NCBI GenBank assembly: GCA_944326775.1
Contig: CALVFH010000010.1
Span: 1 to 39,144, forward strand
DNA from: an uncultured Parabacteroides sp.
GTDB taxonomy: Bacteria > Bacteroidota > Bacteroidia > Bacteroidales > Tannerellaceae
DNA length: 39,144 bases
Direction: 5' to 3'
The notes under the pieces: generated by a model
What the model was told of the DNA's origin: nothing
Seen by the model: only the letters and a program-made list of their open reading frames with translations
The model's database searches: none
Shown here: piece by piece, positions 30,895 through 39,144 of the stretch
Numbering within the stretch: the stretch's first letter is position 1
Layout of the letters: each line of letters starts with the position of its first letter
Position numbers and translations under genes: made by a program

Positions 30895-33786
30895 TTATCT
30901 TCCACACAGACCAGAGAACTGACAATATTGACATACCTCACTATGGGATGTTTGAATGAATGGAATCTTTTCATTAAATATTTCATCCAAACATTGCCGA
31001 AGCCGATTTTCAAAATCATCAGCATAGACACTAAAAGAATCTACCACGTCACGCTTACCCCGTCCAACTTTCTGATAAACAGAAAAGTCCAGCTGAGAAT
31101 CAAATAAAGAACGCATATAGTAAATAACAGGCTTGATTTCTCTACCTTCCCATTCAGAAGAATGAGCATACATCCATGCATAAAAGAACACTTGCATAAT
31201 AGCTTTCGGACGATTTTTCATCATTGAATCAAACAAGGTATCCACACAAGCAAAATCGCTGGTTCCTTTCCCACTTTTATAGTCAACTATCCGAAGTCGA
31301 TTCCTGACACAATCAACTCGATCAATGAATCCCTTAAGCTGTACTTCACTCCCATCAGAAAGTTTTAATGAAGACAAAATTAATCGTTCAGAATTCACAT
31401 AATGGAATGGCGTCAGCTTTCTGTCTTGATCCAAGACCTTTCTAATATACTTTCCAATCATCTCTCCTATCAAATAATTTTGTCCTTCCAAAGGACGAAT
31501 TACTGTAGTTTTAAAAAATATCTCGGCAAATGCCTGAGCTATAGCCGACTGTAATCCTTCATCATCTTTTTGTATAAGTTGCAAAAGATCATCTGTAACC
31601 ATTTTCCCAATAAAGGGTTTGTATAGTATCTCCAATGTTTTATGCAGAATGCTTCCAAACACATCATTTTCAATATTTTCAGCAACCTCATCATCTTCTT
31701 GGATATTTTCTATAACCGCATAATAGAATTTAAGTGGACAATCCAAATATATATTAATTGCACTCGCCGAAAGAGCACGTTCACCACCACGCCTGAATTG
31801 AGCCAAAAGTACCTGTACCGATTTATCTTTAGTTACAGTATAATTCTGGCCTTCACCATTCGTTACATCATACACCAATAACTGATTTTTTAGAGGCATT
31901 CCATAATGATAATGCAATTGATGGATAAAGCGACTTCTCTCTCCAGTCTGTAAACCATTGCTTCTTGTATCATACAACAAATTCACTTGCGAAGCCCGAA
32001 ACAATAGACGATAAAAATGGTAGGCCCATACACTATCCTGATGCTCATAAGTCGGCAAACCGAAACCCCGGCGCAAATTATATGGAATAAATGAGTTTGC
32101 TGCTTTCTTTTGAGGAAATACTCCTTCATTCATGGACAAAATGATAAGCCGATCAAAATCCAGTGCACGAGTCTCCAACACACCCATCACCTGAAGTCCA
32201 GAAAGGGGCTCTCCTTGAAATGGAATTGTAATAGATTCCGTCAATCGCTGCAAAAGTTTAAAATAAGTTTCCATCCGCATTTCAATGCCAGACTGCCTTA
32301 TATCCTTCATCCGATTTACTATTGTAAAGTAATGAAAAACAAACTCTTGCTCTAATTCAATAATTCGTCGAGGCTTCTCATCATTCTTTTCTTCCTCTGA
32401 GATTTGAACAGAAAGACGCTTATTCAATTCCTCTAAAATTCGGATAAGATAATCCGAAAAATCCATCACATCTGTTATAGGAGAAAAAAGAAGAACTAAA
32501 AGCGGCACTTTTCCTAAATCCTCTGCCGGAATATAAATCCGATTGTTTTTACTAATATCCTGCACCAAATAAGTAACTACTTCCGGATAAGTCAACGCCA
32601 CATAACGATGGTTCAGAACAGGCAAGACATCTCTAAAATAAAACATAGGTTTCCGGTCTATAAACCGTATGTTTCGTTGAAGTTCTACTATATAATCCAT
32701 CAACGAAGCAACCGGTGTTCCAGAGAGTGGATAGCCCATAGTTACATTAATATGCCGAATTTCCTCTGGAATAGCATTCAAAACTGGGACTAGCATATGT
32801 TCATCCGGTAAAACAATTGCTGTTCGAAGTGCCTCTTCCCCTTCTAACAAATGTTTATTGCATAGTTCTTTTAATAAATGAAAAACTTGTTTTGCTTGTC
32901 CAATACCCGAAGGAATACCTATCGTTACAATTTCTTGTCCGACAGGAGATTCTTCCTCAGGAAGTATAAAACGGGAAGGGAAGCGCTGTTTGTTAGGAAT
33001 AGCAAAGAAAGAAGCCCGATTTTCGGGATCCAAAACGCATGGCGAAGCATAATCCCAGTAAAAATCAGCTAAATTTCTCCGCTGCAATTCTTGGAGGAAA
33101 CGAATCTCAACTGCAGAAAGCGCGTTTAAACCTACAAAAACAATTTGGGAATAAGAAATGTCTAACGGTTCGTCATGTTCCAAAGATTCTACTACTTCCC
33201 TAAAAATCATCCCTTCATATCCTAAACCTTCTGAAGAGAGTCTCTCTTTTAACGTGCTATATAAATCATACAAAATTTCCCAAAGCGCCAAGAACTCTCT
33301 CTGATTAGGGGAAATTCCTTTCGGGTGAAAAGAAGACCAGAAAGTCCGGATAGCCTCGACTTGTTCTGAACTGAGGTAAACAAATAACTCGTCCAATGCC
33401 CGCAAATCCGAAATATTCGAAAAAAGCAAACGAGCATCTGCCAAATATTTGTCCACATCATCAAAATCACTAATCAGCATTTCGCCCCAATAAAGGAATT
33501 CATCAAAAGTCTCCGAGGAACCGCTCTTTTCTTTATAAATAGTATAAAGCAAAAACAACAAACGCAGATGATCTACCGTTTGTTTGCCACTTAACCGAAT
33601 AAACAAATCGTTAATCGTCAAGATTGTAGGCGAAAACATAGGCTTCTCGGCTATTTCAGAGAGATATTTCTGAAAAAAAAGACCTGCCCGGCGATTCGGG
33701 AAAACAAAAGCTAAATGGCTTACCTCCGTACCATATTCAGCATAAAACCGTTCAGCTATTTGACGCAAAAAAGGTTTCATAGTCAT
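30895..33786 (-). CDS. PD-(D/E)XK nuclease family protein (AddB-like)
   Basis: A 963-residue protein with the layout of the AddB half of AddAB-type helicase-nucleases, used for processing double-strand breaks. The N-terminal part has helicase-like pieces (VFPNRRAGLFFQKYL), and the C-terminal nuclease core is at about 822-845 (GFIDRVD, IVDYKSGKG). A likely 4Fe-4S set links Cys in YLDCPLKFYY to the C-terminal CQYCQFSGLC. The start codon directly follows the stop of the DUF5103 gene (TAA then ATG), so they are coupled. No AddA-type UvrD helicase is near. Its 3' end is 4 bases from the convergent barrel gene. Confidence 0.85.
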   Translation of the reverse strand: MTMKPFLRQIAERFYAEYGTEVSHLAFVFPNRRAGLFFQKYLSEIAEKPMFSPTILTINDLFIRLSGKQTVDHLRLLFLLYTIYKEKSGSSETFDEFLYWGEMLISDFDDVDKYLADARLLFSNISDLRALDELFVYLSSEQVEAIRTFWSSFHPKGISPNQREFLALWEILYDLYSTLKERLSSEGLGYEGMIFREVVESLEHDEPLDISYSQIVFVGLNALSAVEIRFLQELQRRNLADFYWDYASPCVLDPENRASFFAIPNKQRFPSRFILPEEESPVGQEIVTIGIPSGIGQAKQVFHLLKELCNKHLLEGEEALRTAIVLPDEHMLVPVLNAIPEEIRHINVTMGYPLSGTPVASLMDYIVELQRNIRFIDRKPMFYFRDVLPVLNHRYVALTYPEVVTYLVQDISKNNRIYIPAEDLGKVPLLVLLFSPITDVMDFSDYLIRILEELNKRLSVQISEEEKNDEKPRRIIELEQEFVFHYFTIVNRMKDIRQSGIEMRMETYFKLLQRLTESITIPFQGEPLSGLQVMGVLETRALDFDRLIILSMNEGVFPQKKAANSFIPYNLRRGFGLPTYEHQDSVWAYHFYRLLFRASQVNLLYDTRSNGLQTGERSRFIHQLHYHYGMPLKNQLLVYDVTNGEGQNYTVTKDKSVQVLLAQFRRGGERALSASAINIYLDCPLKFYYAVIENIQEDDEVAENIENDVFGSILHKTLEILYKPFIGKMVTDDLLQLIQKDDEGLQSAIAQAFAEIFFKTTVIRPLEGQNYLIGEMIGKYIRKVLDQDRKLTPFHYVNSERLILSSLKLSDGSEVQLKGFIDRVDCVRNRLRIVDYKSGKGTSDFACVDTLFDSMMKNRPKAIMQVFFYAWMYAHSSEWEGREIKPVIYYMRSLFDSQLDFSVYQKVGRGKRDVVDSFSVYADDFENRLRQCLDEIFNEKIPFIQTSHSEVCQYCQFSGLCGR

Positions 33787-35049
33787 TTACTGTTGCTTGC
33801 TTATGAGGGTGCTGATTCCAACCAAACGATCATAACGGGCACCTATCGGACGATAATAAACATATATACTATATTCATTTTCCGTTTGATGATAATCGCC
33901 TTCAACAGGTGCCGTTATTCCTCGGGTTTCTCCATCTTTTACATAGATGTACTGATAATTATAATTCCCCTGTTTTAATAAAACGGAAGCTTCATATTCA
34001 CGGGTATCCGGATTATAAATCATTTCCCGATCTTCCAAAGGAAGATCATCAAAAGCCTCACCCTGCAAATAGATTTTACCATCCTTGGCAAGAGGCATAG
34101 CCAAAGTAAAATGTACAAAATAATAATCCGCCTCCGTATCTGGATCAGAACAACCGCTACAATTAATAAAATAGCGGCCATCTTGATCTTCGTCATATTC
34201 ATAGGTTCCTAAGGCACTTGAATAATCCTTCAGCAAAGTCACATGGTAAAACGGACGATGGAACGAAATATTCTCAACACGCATTCCATTATATTTATTA
34301 CTAAGAAATTCCATCCTCCGGTACTCATTGCCTGCCGGAAAGATCAAAGAACGAATGTTTTCATAGATGATCTTATCACCCAATATCGTACTCGGCTGGA
34401 TGTCGGTCACTGCATTGTCTTCCCGATTATTCTGAGTAACTCGAACTTTCAAGTCCGACTGGGGATAAGTAATTCTGAATTGCTTGGTTTGCAAAGCAAA
34501 ACTCAGTTGCTGATGCTGTTGATAGGTATCAATATTCGTATTTCCACTAACATTTGCGGCTATTTGCAAAAGGGGCTCCACTACATAGAATCGGGCCGTA
34601 AAGACCGTAACATCCGGGTTGTCTTCCAGATAAACCCGAAGCACATAATTGCCAGAAACCTTGAACTGAACATCTTCGTTAGGCAGATATAGCCGATAAT
34701 TCGTATAGGATGTCGTCGTAGCCATCGAATTGGCAAAATCATCGATGGTCAAACCTTGGAAACCATCCAGATATTCAATCGGAGTCAGCGATGAAGGATT
34801 CCAGTCCATATCACAATGGATAATCGAATAGGCATACCGCCCGTGGTTTGAAAGCAAATCATCAAACGTAAATACCAACTGTTCCCCGCTTCCCAAAGTA
34901 AGGACCGGATTAGAAAACAATTGCTCAGGCTGTCGTATTTGCAACGACTTAATGTGTTTAGGCTGATATATCCGAGTCTGGTAAGGAGTTTGAGCCAACA
35001 ATGAACAAAAAGCAAACAAAACAGCTATACATGTATAATAGACCTTCAT
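33787..35049 (-). CDS. Type IX secretion system plug-like protein (DUF5103)
   Basis: A 420-residue exported protein with a signal peptide over about residues 1-19 (VYYTCIAVLFAFCSLLAQ). The sequence after it (TRIYQPKHIKSLQ, CDMDWNPSSLTPIEYLDGF, YRLYLPNED) matches the DUF5103 family. One member, Plug of Flavobacterium johnsoniae, closes the SprA translocon (family knowledge). The start at 35049 is chosen since an ATG 4 codons upstream does not fit the signal peptide as well. It is contiguous with the nuclease gene, and a promoter box lies 37 bases upstream. Confidence 0.85.
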   Translation of the reverse strand: MKVYYTCIAVLFAFCSLLAQTPYQTRIYQPKHIKSLQIRQPEQLFSNPVLTLGSGEQLVFTFDDLLSNHGRYAYSIIHCDMDWNPSSLTPIEYLDGFQGLTIDDFANSMATTTSYTNYRLYLPNEDVQFKVSGNYVLRVYLEDNPDVTVFTARFYVVEPLLQIAANVSGNTNIDTYQQHQQLSFALQTKQFRITYPQSDLKVRVTQNNREDNAVTDIQPSTILGDKIIYENIRSLIFPAGNEYRRMEFLSNKYNGMRVENISFHRPFYHVTLLKDYSSALGTYEYDEDQDGRYFINCSGCSDPDTEADYYFVHFTLAMPLAKDGKIYLQGEAFDDLPLEDREMIYNPDTREYEASVLLKQGNYNYQYIYVKDGETRGITAPVEGDYHQTENEYSIYVYYRPIGARYDRLVGISTLISKQQ

Positions 35050-35085
35050 AGAAACGTACATTAAAGACGGATATTTAAATTAGTG

Positions 35086-35093
35086 CAAAGATA
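35086..35093 (-). promoter_or_regulatory. -7 box for the DUF5103-nuclease operon
   Basis: On the minus strand TATCTTTG matches TAnnTTTG perfectly, 37 bases before the DUF5103 start. With the opposite box at 35115-35122 this forms a divergent promoter pair about 21 bases apart. Confidence 0.5.
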
Positions 35094-35114
35094 GAGTATT
35101 CTCATTATTTAAGT

Positions 35115-35122
35115 TAACTTTG
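35115..35122 (+). promoter_or_regulatory. -7 box for the M3 peptidase gene
   Basis: TAACTTTG is a perfect TAnnTTTG match 65 bases before the ATG at 35187. It is divergent to the box at 35086-35093. No clear -33 box. Confidence 0.5.
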
Positions 35123-35186
35123 CGGAGATATAATCATAAGGTATCTTTACCTTTCTTGAAAGTATTCACTATTAAACAACATAAAC

Positions 35187-37301
35187 ATGAAACGTATCTT
35201 TCTTACAGCCAGCCTCGCTGCCATGCTTACCGCATGCGGCGGCGGAGGTAGTCAAACTACTGCACCGACAAATAATCCGTTCATGACGGAATATACAACC
35301 CCTTTCGGAGTTCCACCCTTCGACCAGATCCGTCTGGAACACTACAAACCTGCTTTTATGGAAGGGATGAAGCAAGAAACAGCAGAAGTAAATGCTATTA
35401 TCAACAATACAGAGGAACCGACTTTTGAAAATACCATTGCCGCGCTCGACCAATGCGGGAAATTACTCCGCCGTGTCAGTGCCGTCTTCTACGGACAGAA
35501 TAGCGCCAATACAAACGACGAGATGCAAGCCTTGAGCCGGGAGTTGTCGCCTCTCCTGTCGAAACACAGCGATGACATCAACCTCAATCCGAAGCTGTTT
35601 GCAAGAGTCAAAGCCGTGTATGAGCAACGCGACCAGCTCGGATTGAATGCCGAACAGTCGAAATTGCTCGAAGAGACATACAAGGGTTTCGTCCGCGGCG
35701 GCGCCAACCTTCCGGAAGACAAACAGGCACGCCTCCGGGAACTCAACAACGAGATTTCGATGCTCCAGTTAACCTTCGGACAGAACATGTTGCAGGAGAC
35801 CAACAGTTTCCAGCTCGTCGTCGAGAAGAAAGAAGACCTCGCCGGCCTTCCGGAGAGCCTGGTTGCCAACGCCGCAGCTACTGCCAAGGAGCGGGGACTC
35901 GACGGGAAGTGGGTTTTCACGCTTCACAACCCCAGCGTCATGCCTTTCCTCCAGTACGCCGACAATCGCGCACTCCGCGAGCAGATTTTTAACGGCTACA
36001 TCAACCGGGGGAACAACAACAACGACGCCGACAACAAAGACGTCGTCCTCAAGCTAATCACCGCCCGCCTGGAGAAGGCTAAAATCATGGGATATGAGGA
36101 CTACGCCGCCTTCGCACTGGACGACCGCATGGCCAAAAACTCCGCCAACGTCTATAAGTTGCTGGACGAAGTCTGGGGTCCGGCCCTGGCACAGGCCAAG
36201 AGAGAGCTCAACGACATTCAGGCAGAAATCAAAAAGGACGGACAGAGCTTCGAAGCCGAAGGTTGGGACTGGCGCTACTATTTCGAGAAAGCCAAACACG
36301 CGAAGTATGCCATCGACGAGAACGAGATACGTCCCTACCTGCAACTCGACAGCGTCCGCCAGGGTGCTTTCTACGTCGCCAACCGTCTTTACGGCATCAC
36401 CTTCACGCGGCTGAACGACATTCCCCTTCCGCATCCCGACGCACAGGCTTTCGAGTGCAAAGACAAAGATGGCACCAGCCTCGGCGTGCTCTATATGGAT
36501 TTCTTCCCCCGTGCCAGCAAACGCGGAGGCGCCTGGTGCGGTACCTACCGCTCGCAGACCTACGCCGACGGGAAACGGGTAGGCCCCGTCGTGACGGTAG
36601 TCTGCAACTTCACGCAACCGTCGGCCGGACAGCCCGCCCTCCTCAGCGTCGATGAGGCCAAGACGCTCTTCCACGAGTTTGGCCATGCCCTGCACAACTT
36701 CTTCAAAGACACGCACTACTATGGCGTATCCGGCGTCCCGCGCGATTTCGTGGAACTTCCCTCTCAGGTGATGGAACACTGGGTTCTGGAGCCGGAAGTC
36801 CTGAAGGTTTATGCCAAACACTACCAGACGGGAGTCGTCATGCCTCAATCGCTGGTCGAAAAAATCACGGAGAGCGACAAATACGGCCAGGGCTTTGCCA
36901 CCGTCGAATACCTGGCGGCTTCCTATCTCGATATGGACTTCCACGTCCTGAAGGAGATACCCGCCAACATGGATGTGATGCAGTTTGAAGCCGAAACCCT
37001 GGGCAAACGCGGGCTCCTGAAGCAAATCCCCTCGCGCTACCGCACGACCTACTTCAATCATACCATGGGCGGAGGCTATACGGCGGGCTACTACAGTTAC
37101 CTCTGGGCCGAAGTCCTGGAAGCCGACGCCTTCGATGCCTATAAGGAGACCGGCGACATCTTCAACCAGGACGTCGCAGGCAAATTCCGCCGCTACATCC
37201 TCACGCCCGGGGGCATCGACGACGCCATGCAAATGTACATCAACTTCCGGGGCAAGGAACCGGGCACCGATGCGCTCCTCCGTAACCGTGGTTTAAAATA
37301 A
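35187..37301 (+). CDS. M3-family metallopeptidase lipoprotein (peptidyl-dipeptidase Dcp-like)
   Basis: A 704-residue zinc peptidase of the M3A family. The N terminus carries a lipobox (AMLTAC, Cys17) followed by a Gly-rich linker, so the protein is lipid-anchored. The zinc motif is HEFGH (496-500), with the usual downstream Glu in the region about 525 (VELPSQVMEHW). Family enzymes cleave short peptides, often two residues at a time from the C terminus. It is followed after 9 bases by pyrC. GC content climbs strongly from 5' to 3' within the gene. Confidence 0.92.
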   Translation: MKRIFLTASLAAMLTACGGGGSQTTAPTNNPFMTEYTTPFGVPPFDQIRLEHYKPAFMEGMKQETAEVNAIINNTEEPTFENTIAALDQCGKLLRRVSAVFYGQNSANTNDEMQALSRELSPLLSKHSDDINLNPKLFARVKAVYEQRDQLGLNAEQSKLLEETYKGFVRGGANLPEDKQARLRELNNEISMLQLTFGQNMLQETNSFQLVVEKKEDLAGLPESLVANAAATAKERGLDGKWVFTLHNPSVMPFLQYADNRALREQIFNGYINRGNNNNDADNKDVVLKLITARLEKAKIMGYEDYAAFALDDRMAKNSANVYKLLDEVWGPALAQAKRELNDIQAEIKKDGQSFEAEGWDWRYYFEKAKHAKYAIDENEIRPYLQLDSVRQGAFYVANRLYGITFTRLNDIPLPHPDAQAFECKDKDGTSLGVLYMDFFPRASKRGGAWCGTYRSQTYADGKRVGPVVTVVCNFTQPSAGQPALLSVDEAKTLFHEFGHALHNFFKDTHYYGVSGVPRDFVELPSQVMEHWVLEPEVLKVYAKHYQTGVVMPQSLVEKITESDKYGQGFATVEYLAASYLDMDFHVLKEIPANMDVMQFEAETLGKRGLLKQIPSRYRTTYFNHTMGGGYTAGYYSYLWAEVLEADAFDAYKETGDIFNQDVAGKFRRYILTPGGIDDAMQMYINFRGKEPGTDALLRNRGLK

Positions 37302-37310
37302 TATCGCCTT

Positions 37311-38648
37311 ATGAGAACATTAATCAAGAATGCGACCATCATCAACGAGGGCAGGCAGTTCCAAGGCTCTGTCCTCATCGAAAACGACAAGATTGCTTCC
37401 GTCACCGAAGGCTCCGCGCACCCCGAGGTGGAGGCCGAGCTGATCGACGCAACCGGCAAATGGCTCCTCCCGGGCTGCATCGACGACCAGGTCCACTTCC
37501 GGGAACCCGGACTCACCCATAAGGGCGACATCGCCTCGGAAAGCCGCGCCGCCGTGGCCGGTGGGGTCACCTCGTTCATGGATATGCCCAACACCAAACC
37601 CCAGACGACCACCCTCGACGCCCTCCAGTGGAAGTTCAACCGCGCTGCCGAGACCTCGCGAGCCAACTATTCGTTCTTCTTCGGCGGTACCAACGACAAC
37701 CTCAGGGAAATTCACAAGCTCGACCGCTCGCGCGTCCCCGGCCTCAAGCTCTTCCTCGGCTCCTCGACCGGCAATATGCTGATTGACAACCGCGAGACCC
37801 TTGAGCGCATCTTTTCGGAAAGCGACATGCTGATTGCCGTCCACGCCGAAAAGGAAGAGATCATCAAGCGCAACATCGCCCACTACACCCAGCTCTACGG
37901 CGAAGACCTCGACATCTCTTTCCACAGCAAGATACGCAGCGAGGAGGCCTGCTACGCCTCGTCGGCGGAAGCCGTGGCCCTGGCCAAACGCACCGGAGCG
38001 CGCCTGCATATCCTCCACCTCTCCACGGCACGGGAGACTACCCTGCTGGACAACCACCTCCCCTTGAGCCAGAAGAAAATCACCGGCGAGGTCTGTGTCC
38101 ACCACCTTTGGTTCGACGACGCCGACTATGCCCGCTTCGGCAACCGCATCAAATGGAACCCCTCCATCAAGACGGCGGCCGACCGCGACGCTCTCCGGCA
38201 GGCCGTCAACGACAACCGCATCGACATCGTCGCCACCGACCACGCCCCGCACCTTCCGGCCGAGAAAGAAGGCTCTTGCCTGAAGGCCGCATCGGGCGGG
38301 CCCCTCGTCCAGCACTCGCTGGTGGCCATGCTCCGGATGGCGGAACAAGGCATCTTCACGTACGAGAAGGTCGTCGAGAAAATGGCGCACAAACCGGCCG
38401 ACCTGTACCACATCGACCGCCGCGGCTATATCCGCCCCGGCTATTTTGCCGACCTCGTACTGGTTGACCCGGCGGCGCACTGGACGGTTTCGAAAGACAA
38501 CATCCTCTCGAAGTGCGGCTGGTCGCCTTTTGAGGGCTACACCTTCCACCATGCGGTCTGGAAAACCTTTGTCAACGGCCAGCTCGCCTATGCCGACGGG
38601 AAAGTAAACGATGCCGTCAGGGGCCGCGAGCTGCGTTACCTGCTGTAA
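37311..38648 (+). CDS. pyrC: Dihydroorotase (class I type)
   Basis: A 445-residue amidohydrolase that closes carbamoyl-aspartate to dihydroorotate, the step after PyrB. The fold and motifs are clear: [43 protein letters not shown] and [12 protein letters not shown]. The usual HxH metal pair reads QVH (Gln60, His62), the first His being replaced. The gene starts 9 bases after the peptidase gene, so it is probably co-transcribed, and not with pyrBI, which is 8.3 kb away. Very GC-rich compared with most of the window. Allantoinase or other dihydroorotase-like hydrolases are less likely. Confidence 0.93.
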   Translation: MRTLIKNATIINEGRQFQGSVLIENDKIASVTEGSAHPEVEAELIDATGKWLLPGCIDDQVHFREPGLTHKGDIASESRAAVAGGVTSFMDMPNTKPQTTTLDALQWKFNRAAETSRANYSFFFGGTNDNLREIHKLDRSRVPGLKLFLGSSTGNMLIDNRETLERIFSESDMLIAVHAEKEEIIKRNIAHYTQLYGEDLDISFHSKIRSEEACYASSAEAVALAKRTGARLHILHLSTARETTLLDNHLPLSQKKITGEVCVHHLWFDDADYARFGNRIKWNPSIKTAADRDALRQAVNDNRIDIVATDHAPHLPAEKEGSCLKAASGGPLVQHSLVAMLRMAEQGIFTYEKVVEKMAHKPADLYHIDRRGYIRPGYFADLVLVDPAAHWTVSKDNILSKCGWSPFEGYTFHHAVWKTFVNGQLAYADGKVNDAVRGRELRYLL

Positions 38649-38654
38649 TTTCAT

Positions 38655-38681
38655 CGCCAAACGGCGGAATACAGTTTTTTT
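38655..38681 (+). terminator. Weak terminator candidate after pyrC
   Basis: A 4-base stem CGCC/GGCG (38655-38666, AAAC loop) is followed after 8 bases by a run of seven T (38675-38681). The stem is short and the T run is distant, so this is a weak case; it lies just before the tandem array. Confidence 0.3.
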
Positions 38682-38685
38682 AACA

Positions 38686-39144
38686 AAAATAGCTTTAGAC
38701 GGGATTTCGGAAGCCTCCGGAGTCCCGTCTATAGCTTTAGAGAGGTCGCCGAAGTCCTTCGGCGGGTAGCCTAAAGCTTTAGGGAGGTCTCCGAAGCCCT
38801 CCGGCGGGTATTCTAAAGCTTTTGGGAGCTCTCCGAAGCCCTTCGGCGGCTATTCTAAAGCTTTAGGGAGCTCTCCGAAGGCCTCCGGCGGCTATTCTAA
38901 AGCTTTTGGGAGGTCGCCGGAGCCCTACGGCGGGTTCCCTAAAGCTATAGACGGATTTTGGAAGGGGTAAAAAAAGTTGTCTAAAGCTTTAGACGGGATT
39001 TTCGGGGGTTCCGGAAGGTTGTCTATAGCTTTAGACGGGTTTTTGAAGGGGTGAAAAAAGTTGCCAATAGCTATTGGCGGATTTTTGAGGGCCGTCGGAA
39101 AGTTGTCTATAGCTTTTGGCAAGGCTCCGACGACCCTCGGAAGG
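38686..39144. repeat. 42-bp palindromic tandem array, eleven units, open at the window edge
   Basis: The AGCT centres of eleven palindromes lie at 38691, 38733, 38775, 38817, 38859, 38901, 38943, 38985, 39027, 39069 and 39111, a strict 42-base period. Cores vary (CTAAAGCTTTAG, CTATAGCTTTAG, CCAATAGCTATTGG). Two linker types exist: units 2-6 carry a second stem such as GCCGAAG..CTTCGGC, whereas units 7-10 carry T/G-rich linkers such as GGATTTTTGAAGGG. No unique spacers are present. In one minus frame the array is open and reads as a 14-residue repeat because 42 is a multiple of 3; I do not call it a gene. Confidence 0.95.

Noticed and set aside
36054..37232. A 392-codon open frame on the minus strand opposite the M3 peptidase gene
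   Set aside because: Same cause as the frame opposite pyrC. The peptidase has a clear HEFGH site and lipobox, and the antisense product is not family-like.
37320..38660. A 446-codon open frame on the minus strand opposite pyrC
   Set aside because: The other strand encodes a full dihydroorotase. The antisense frame is open because GC-rich codon use rarely makes stops there; its product is low-complexity (Val, Gly, Asp, Arg) and has no recognisable domain.
38925..39122. A minus-strand frame that reads as a repeated 14-residue peptide (AIDNF..KNP-like)
   Set aside because: The frame stays open because the DNA period is 42 and divisible by 3. It stops when the linker type changes, has no ATG start in the window, and the DNA palindromes explain the pattern better. 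It could still be the tail of a gene beyond the right edge.

Overview
The window looks like chromosome of a gut-type, strictly anaerobic Bacteroidales bacterium (Parabacteroides- or Bacteroides-like). The evidence is the gene content (PCMD-domain protein, T9SS plug-type DUF5103 protein, DUF6913 protein, PyrB with a separate PyrI, oxygen-sensitive ThiH, ThiC and glycyl-radical chemistry), the weak or absent Shine-Dalgarno sequences, and several -7 boxes of the Bacteroidetes form TAnnTTTG. The genus is an inference. No tRNA, rRNA, transposase, prophage or CRISPR was seen.

Layout. 118-2941 (+): a dolichol-phosphate-mannose-synthase-like glycosyltransferase, a HAD hydrolase and Xaa-Pro aminopeptidase, ending at a strong terminator. 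3028-8571 (-): a secreted CocE/NonD (S15-type) hydrolase, a 23-bp palindromic tandem array, a glycyl-radical activating enzyme and its glycyl-radical enzyme, which most resembles trans-4-hydroxy-L-proline dehydratase. 8965-10611 (+): an acyl-CoA synthetase-like AMP-binding enzyme. 10743-21952 (-): a sulfate-activation and sulfonation module (cysQ, SLC13 permease, cysC, cysD, cysN, sulfotransferase) running almost without gaps into a PCMD protein, ligA, a DUF6913 gene and dapA. 22074-27090 (-): a TPP-riboswitch-led thiamin thiazole/HMP operon thiS-thiG-thiC-thiH-thiF. 27196-30890 (+): ispE, pyrB-pyrI with a textbook terminator, a flavin reductase-like protein and an outer-membrane beta-barrel protein. 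30895-35049 (-): a T9SS-plug-like protein and an AddB-like PD-(D/E)XK nuclease. 35187-38648 (+): an M3 metallopeptidase lipoprotein and dihydroorotase. 38686-39144: a 42-bp palindromic tandem array that runs to the window edge.

How the parts work together. CysD/CysN make APS from imported sulfate, CysC makes PAPS, the sulfotransferase transfers the sulfonate, and CysQ removes the PAP by-product. No sulfite-forming or sulfite-reducing gene is present, so the cluster reads as a sulfonation pathway rather than sulfur assimilation; from memory it matches the gene content of the Bacteroides thetaiotaomicron steroid-sulfonation locus. The thi operon makes the thiazole and pyrimidine halves of thiamin but has no thiE or thiD here.

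Most unusual features. The two intergenic arrays are built from palindromes at a fixed period (23 bp and exactly 42 bp). In the 42-bp array, two units are perfect 16-bp palindromes that differ at three base pairs, all compensated on the opposite arm, which suggests the dyad symmetry itself is conserved. Composition also varies strongly: the pyrC/M3 end is GC-rich and the cys/thi middle is AT-rich.
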